NCBI RefSeq assembly: GCF_018613235.1
Contig: NZ_JAGGQP010000027.1
Span: 62,001 to 126,000, forward strand
DNA: 64,000 nucleotides
Direction of reading: 5' to 3'
Source of the DNA: Bacillus sp. ISL-41
GTDB taxonomy: Bacteria; Bacillota; Bacilli; Bacillales; Cytobacillaceae
The notes beneath the pieces were generated by a model that had not been told where the DNA came from, searched no databases, and saw only the letters and a list, made by a program, of their open reading frames with translations. The translations under genes and the position numbers were made by a program. Positions 62,294 to 64,000 of this stretch are shown here, one piece after another; the first letter of the stretch is position 1; every line of letters begins with the position of its first letter.

Positions 62294-62322
62294 CGGCCTC
62301 CTGCGCTCAGGGCAGGAGGCCT
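62294..62322 (+). terminator. Hairpin after DoxX paralogue 3
   Basis: GGCCTCCTGC-GCTCAG-GGCAGGAGGCC, a very strong stem followed by only a weak T-containing tail (TTCGGTATT). A terminator or processing hairpin. Confidence 0.7.
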
Positions 62323-62398
62323 TCGGTATTCCTTGTCCCAACTGGAAAACTTAGCTATAATTTTACATAGAACGCCTATTAGAATAGGAGCGATTGTT

Positions 62399-63175
62399 TT
62401 GTTCAACCTCGGTGCACTAGAAACCCATCAACTCTTAAATAAAATCAATGAAAATATTTTAATTGCTGATCAAGATTACAAAATCGTTTTTATCAATGAT
62501 TCTGCCCTAAAACTATTGGCCAAAATCGGGCCTTATTTAGGGGTTACTGATCCAGAAGAATTCCTTGGCAGGGATTTAGGAGAGTTCCATGGCAGCCGTC
62601 AACAAAAAATCCTGGCTGAAGGAAAGTTTCCCCATTTCGCCAGCATCACTTTGTTCAATAAATTTTCAGCCGAAATTATGGTAGATCGACTTACAAATCA
62701 TGAGGGCAAGGAACGCGGATTTATTCTTACGTGGAAAGATGTCACTGAATTCGAAGAGGCACTGGAGGAAAACAGGAAACAGCTGCAAGTTCTTGATATG
62801 CCTGTCATCCCGCTATCCGTCGACTCAGCTGTCCTGGTTCCGGTCATGGGAAAATTGACTGAAGACCGACTGGTGCTTCTTGGTGACAAAATCCTCTCCC
62901 ACAGCGCCAGGCAGGGAAATCAATTTGTGATTTTTGACTTTACCGGTGTTTCCGATGAAATTGACGCATCCATCGCCTTTCGTCTTCAACAGGTCATCAA
63001 TGCTTTGAAGCTTATGGGTGTTCAATCCATCTATGTAGGGCTCCGTCCCGAAATGGCCAAATCAATCGTGCTGAATGGTTTGCATGTTAATGTTCCAACT
63101 TTTAACACATTTGTCCATGGAATCCGCTATGTGTGGAAAGAAACAGGTTTCGAACTGGTGAAAATTGATGATTAA
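62399..63175 (+). CDS. PAS-STAS protein (RsbR-like)
   Basis: About 258 aa. Start chosen as TTG at 62399, eight bases after AGGAG (62386); in-frame codons upstream to 62285 have no site. An N-terminal PAS domain (about 10-120, ILIADQDYKIVFINDSALKLL ... RGFILTWKDVTEF), a linker helix (about 125-145) and a C-terminal STAS domain (about 145-258: IPLSVDSAVLVPVMGKLTEDR, FVIFDFTGVSDEID). RsbR-type proteins form stressosomes that feed sigma-B, and use a haem or flavin globin/LOV/PAS sensor at the N-terminus; here the ligand is unknown. No rsbS/rsbT beside it. Confidence 0.85.
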   Translation: MFNLGALETHQLLNKINENILIADQDYKIVFINDSALKLLAKIGPYLGVTDPEEFLGRDLGEFHGSRQQKILAEGKFPHFASITLFNKFSAEIMVDRLTNHEGKERGFILTWKDVTEFEEALEENRKQLQVLDMPVIPLSVDSAVLVPVMGKLTEDRLVLLGDKILSHSARQGNQFVIFDFTGVSDEIDASIAFRLQQVINALKLMGVQSIYVGLRPEMAKSIVLNGLHVNVPTFNTFVHGIRYVWKETGFELVKIDD

Positions 63176-63181
63176 CCATAG

Positions 63182-63213
63182 TAAAAGGCTTGGTCACTGA
63201 CCCAGCCTTTTAT
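63182..63213. terminator. Terminator between STAS gene and cupin gene
   Basis: AAAAGGCT-T-GGTCA-CT-GACC-CAGCCTTTT, usable on both strands. Confidence 0.88.
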
Positions 63214-63218
63214 CATAC

Positions 63219-63578
63219 TTATATTGTTGGAAGATCGGAAACCGTTCTTTCATTCATTTCTTCGCCTGTATTTAAGGTTGATTTCGGTTCGAAAAAGATA
63301 ACATGTGCTTCTTCTTCTGCAATAGGTAGGTGCTCAACTCCTTTAGGGACAATCATGAATTCCCCTTCTTTCAGGTGTACATCTCGATCCCTGAATTTAA
63401 GCAAAATCTCACCTTTTACAACAAGGAACATCTCATCCTCATGTTCATGCATATGCCAGATGAACTCACCTTTTAGCTTGGCGAACTTTACATGCATATC
63501 ATTTATTTCTCCTGCGATTTTCGGACTCCAATAATCACTAAAAAGCGAGAACTTTTCGTTGATATTTACCTTCTCCAT
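63219..63578 (-). CDS. Cupin-domain protein
   Basis: About 119 aa from the ATG at 63578 with GGGGGGA nine bases upstream. Cupin motif 1 HMHEHEDEMFLVVKGE (about 46-61) has the two His and Glu metal ligands, and motif 2 LKEGEFMIVPKGVEHLP (about 72-88) the last His. Single-domain metal cupins have many roles; no substrate can be named. It follows the membrane-anchored gene by 14 bases and the two may be one operon. Confidence 0.87.
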   Translation of the reverse strand: MEKVNINEKFSLFSDYWSPKIAGEINDMHVKFAKLKGEFIWHMHEHEDEMFLVVKGEILLKFRDRDVHLKEGEFMIVPKGVEHLPIAEEEAHVIFFEPKSTLNTGEEMNERTVSDLPTI

Positions 63579-63592
63579 AATTGCCAATCCCC

Positions 63593-63961
63593 CTATTGCC
63601 CAAATGGAAACTCCGTATGAATTTCCCAATATTTTGTTATCGTATTTCCGGTTGATAAAATAAATCCTATTTGCACTTTTTCCGTTTCATTTTCAAAAGT
63701 CAAGATACCGACGGGTAAGTAGTCGTATGTAAGTCCGTCATTATACTGGAAGGTCCTCGGGCTTTCATTTATGTCTGAAATGATTTTAGCAATCTCGTCC
63801 TGGTCTTTTATGACCAGGATTGTTGAGCCTTCCATGCCGCTGACTGTCAATTTGTCATAATTACCTGACAGAATATTGTGATGATAAGCCCAATATGCTG
63901 TCAAAAGAACAACACTCACCAGAACAAAAATGACTGTTACAAGCTTCTTCCTTTTACCCAT
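63593..63961 (-). CDS. Small membrane-anchored protein of unknown function
   Basis: About 122 aa from the ATG at 63961, eight bases after GGAGG; seven in-frame codons above lack a site. Residues 1-26 are a basic start plus a membrane helix (VIFVLVSVVLLTAYWAY), and the rest is an extracytoplasmic beta-rich domain (about 30-122) with no cysteines. I do not recognise a family; the region around IIKD..DEIAKIISDINES is reminiscent of DUF-type lipoprotein-like folds in Bacillus. It lies 14 bases before the cupin gene. Confidence 0.7.
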   Translation of the reverse strand: MGKRKKLVTVIFVLVSVVLLTAYWAYHHNILSGNYDKLTVSGMEGSTILVIKDQDEIAKIISDINESPRTFQYNDGLTYDYLPVGILTFENETEKVQIGFILSTGNTITKYWEIHTEFPFGQ

Positions 63962-64000
63962 GCCACTCCCTCCCCTTATCATTTTACCATTTCCTTCAAT

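Noticed and set aside
1-64000. tRNA, rRNA, insertion sequence or prophage
   Set aside because: No cloverleaf, rRNA core sequence, transposase or integrase could be recognised by eye on either strand; a tRNAscan or ISfinder search was not possible here.

Overview
The window looks like a chromosomal segment of an endospore-forming, low to moderate G+C Bacillaceae (Bacillus sensu lato, possibly Mesobacillus-like; the genus is a guess). Support: a complete gerA-type germinant receptor operon, a SleB-type hydrolase, sporulation-kinase-like PAS histidine kinases, a PerR-like box at the catalase, YodB/MhqR-type quinone-stress genes, GGAGG ribosome binding sites and many Rho-independent terminators. 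I saw no rRNA, tRNA, transposase, prophage or CRISPR array.

Layout. 1-7.2 kb (minus strand): a Tad/Flp type IVb pilus locus running off the left edge (tadC, tadB, tadA, tadZ, cpaB, a TadG-like gene, tadE, prepilin peptidase, flp pilin, DUF192 gene), headed by a class I cyclic-di-GMP riboswitch with its own terminator. 7.6-11.1 kb: SET-domain protein, PAS histidine kinase, hemY. 11.5-14.7 kb: a TetR-controlled ABC exporter with two matching operator palindromes. 14.8-17.6 kb: kynUAB, tryptophan to anthranilate. 17.8-20.1 kb: a DoxX-like membrane protein with an apparently frameshifted signal peptide, a Rex/Fnr-type palindrome, and a CAP-domain protein. 20.6-25.4 kb: subtilase, ZIP transporter, PrsA-like foldase and HtrA-like protease. 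25.7-29.6 kb: ribDE(BA)H behind an FMN riboswitch. 29.7-33.9 kb: CsoR-type repressor and the ger operon. 34-38.7 kb: PBP4-type carboxypeptidase, a 21-copy 53-bp tandem array, a NERD-domain gene interrupted by TGA, and a LysM/SleB-like hydrolase. 39-44.2 kb: redox-stress block (katA, azoR, catE-like, HxlR regulator, dps). 44.3-52 kb: GH3 enzyme, HIT, DinB, a DoxX gene, a MazG-like gene, a second class I c-di-GMP riboswitch in front of a small orphan gene, and a PQQ-type propeller protein. 52-60.8 kb: nadE, lactonase-family protein, Gfo/Idh/MocA oxidoreductase, a two-component system, a 52-bp hairpin array, a CstB-like persulfide dioxygenase/rhodanese and an MFS transporter. 61-64 kb: two more DoxX paralogues, a PAS-STAS protein, a cupin and a small membrane-anchored protein.

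The two most interesting signals are regulatory and structural rather than protein-coding. First, two c-di-GMP riboswitches in one 64 kb window tie the Tad pilin operon and an unrecognised gene of about 74 codons to the same second messenger. Second, several intergenic gaps hold tandem arrays whose periods are near whole numbers of DNA helical turns (20-21, 52 and 53 bp). Three of the short-period arrays start with the same 12-bp head, TTTCCAGTTCGC, in the same orientation.
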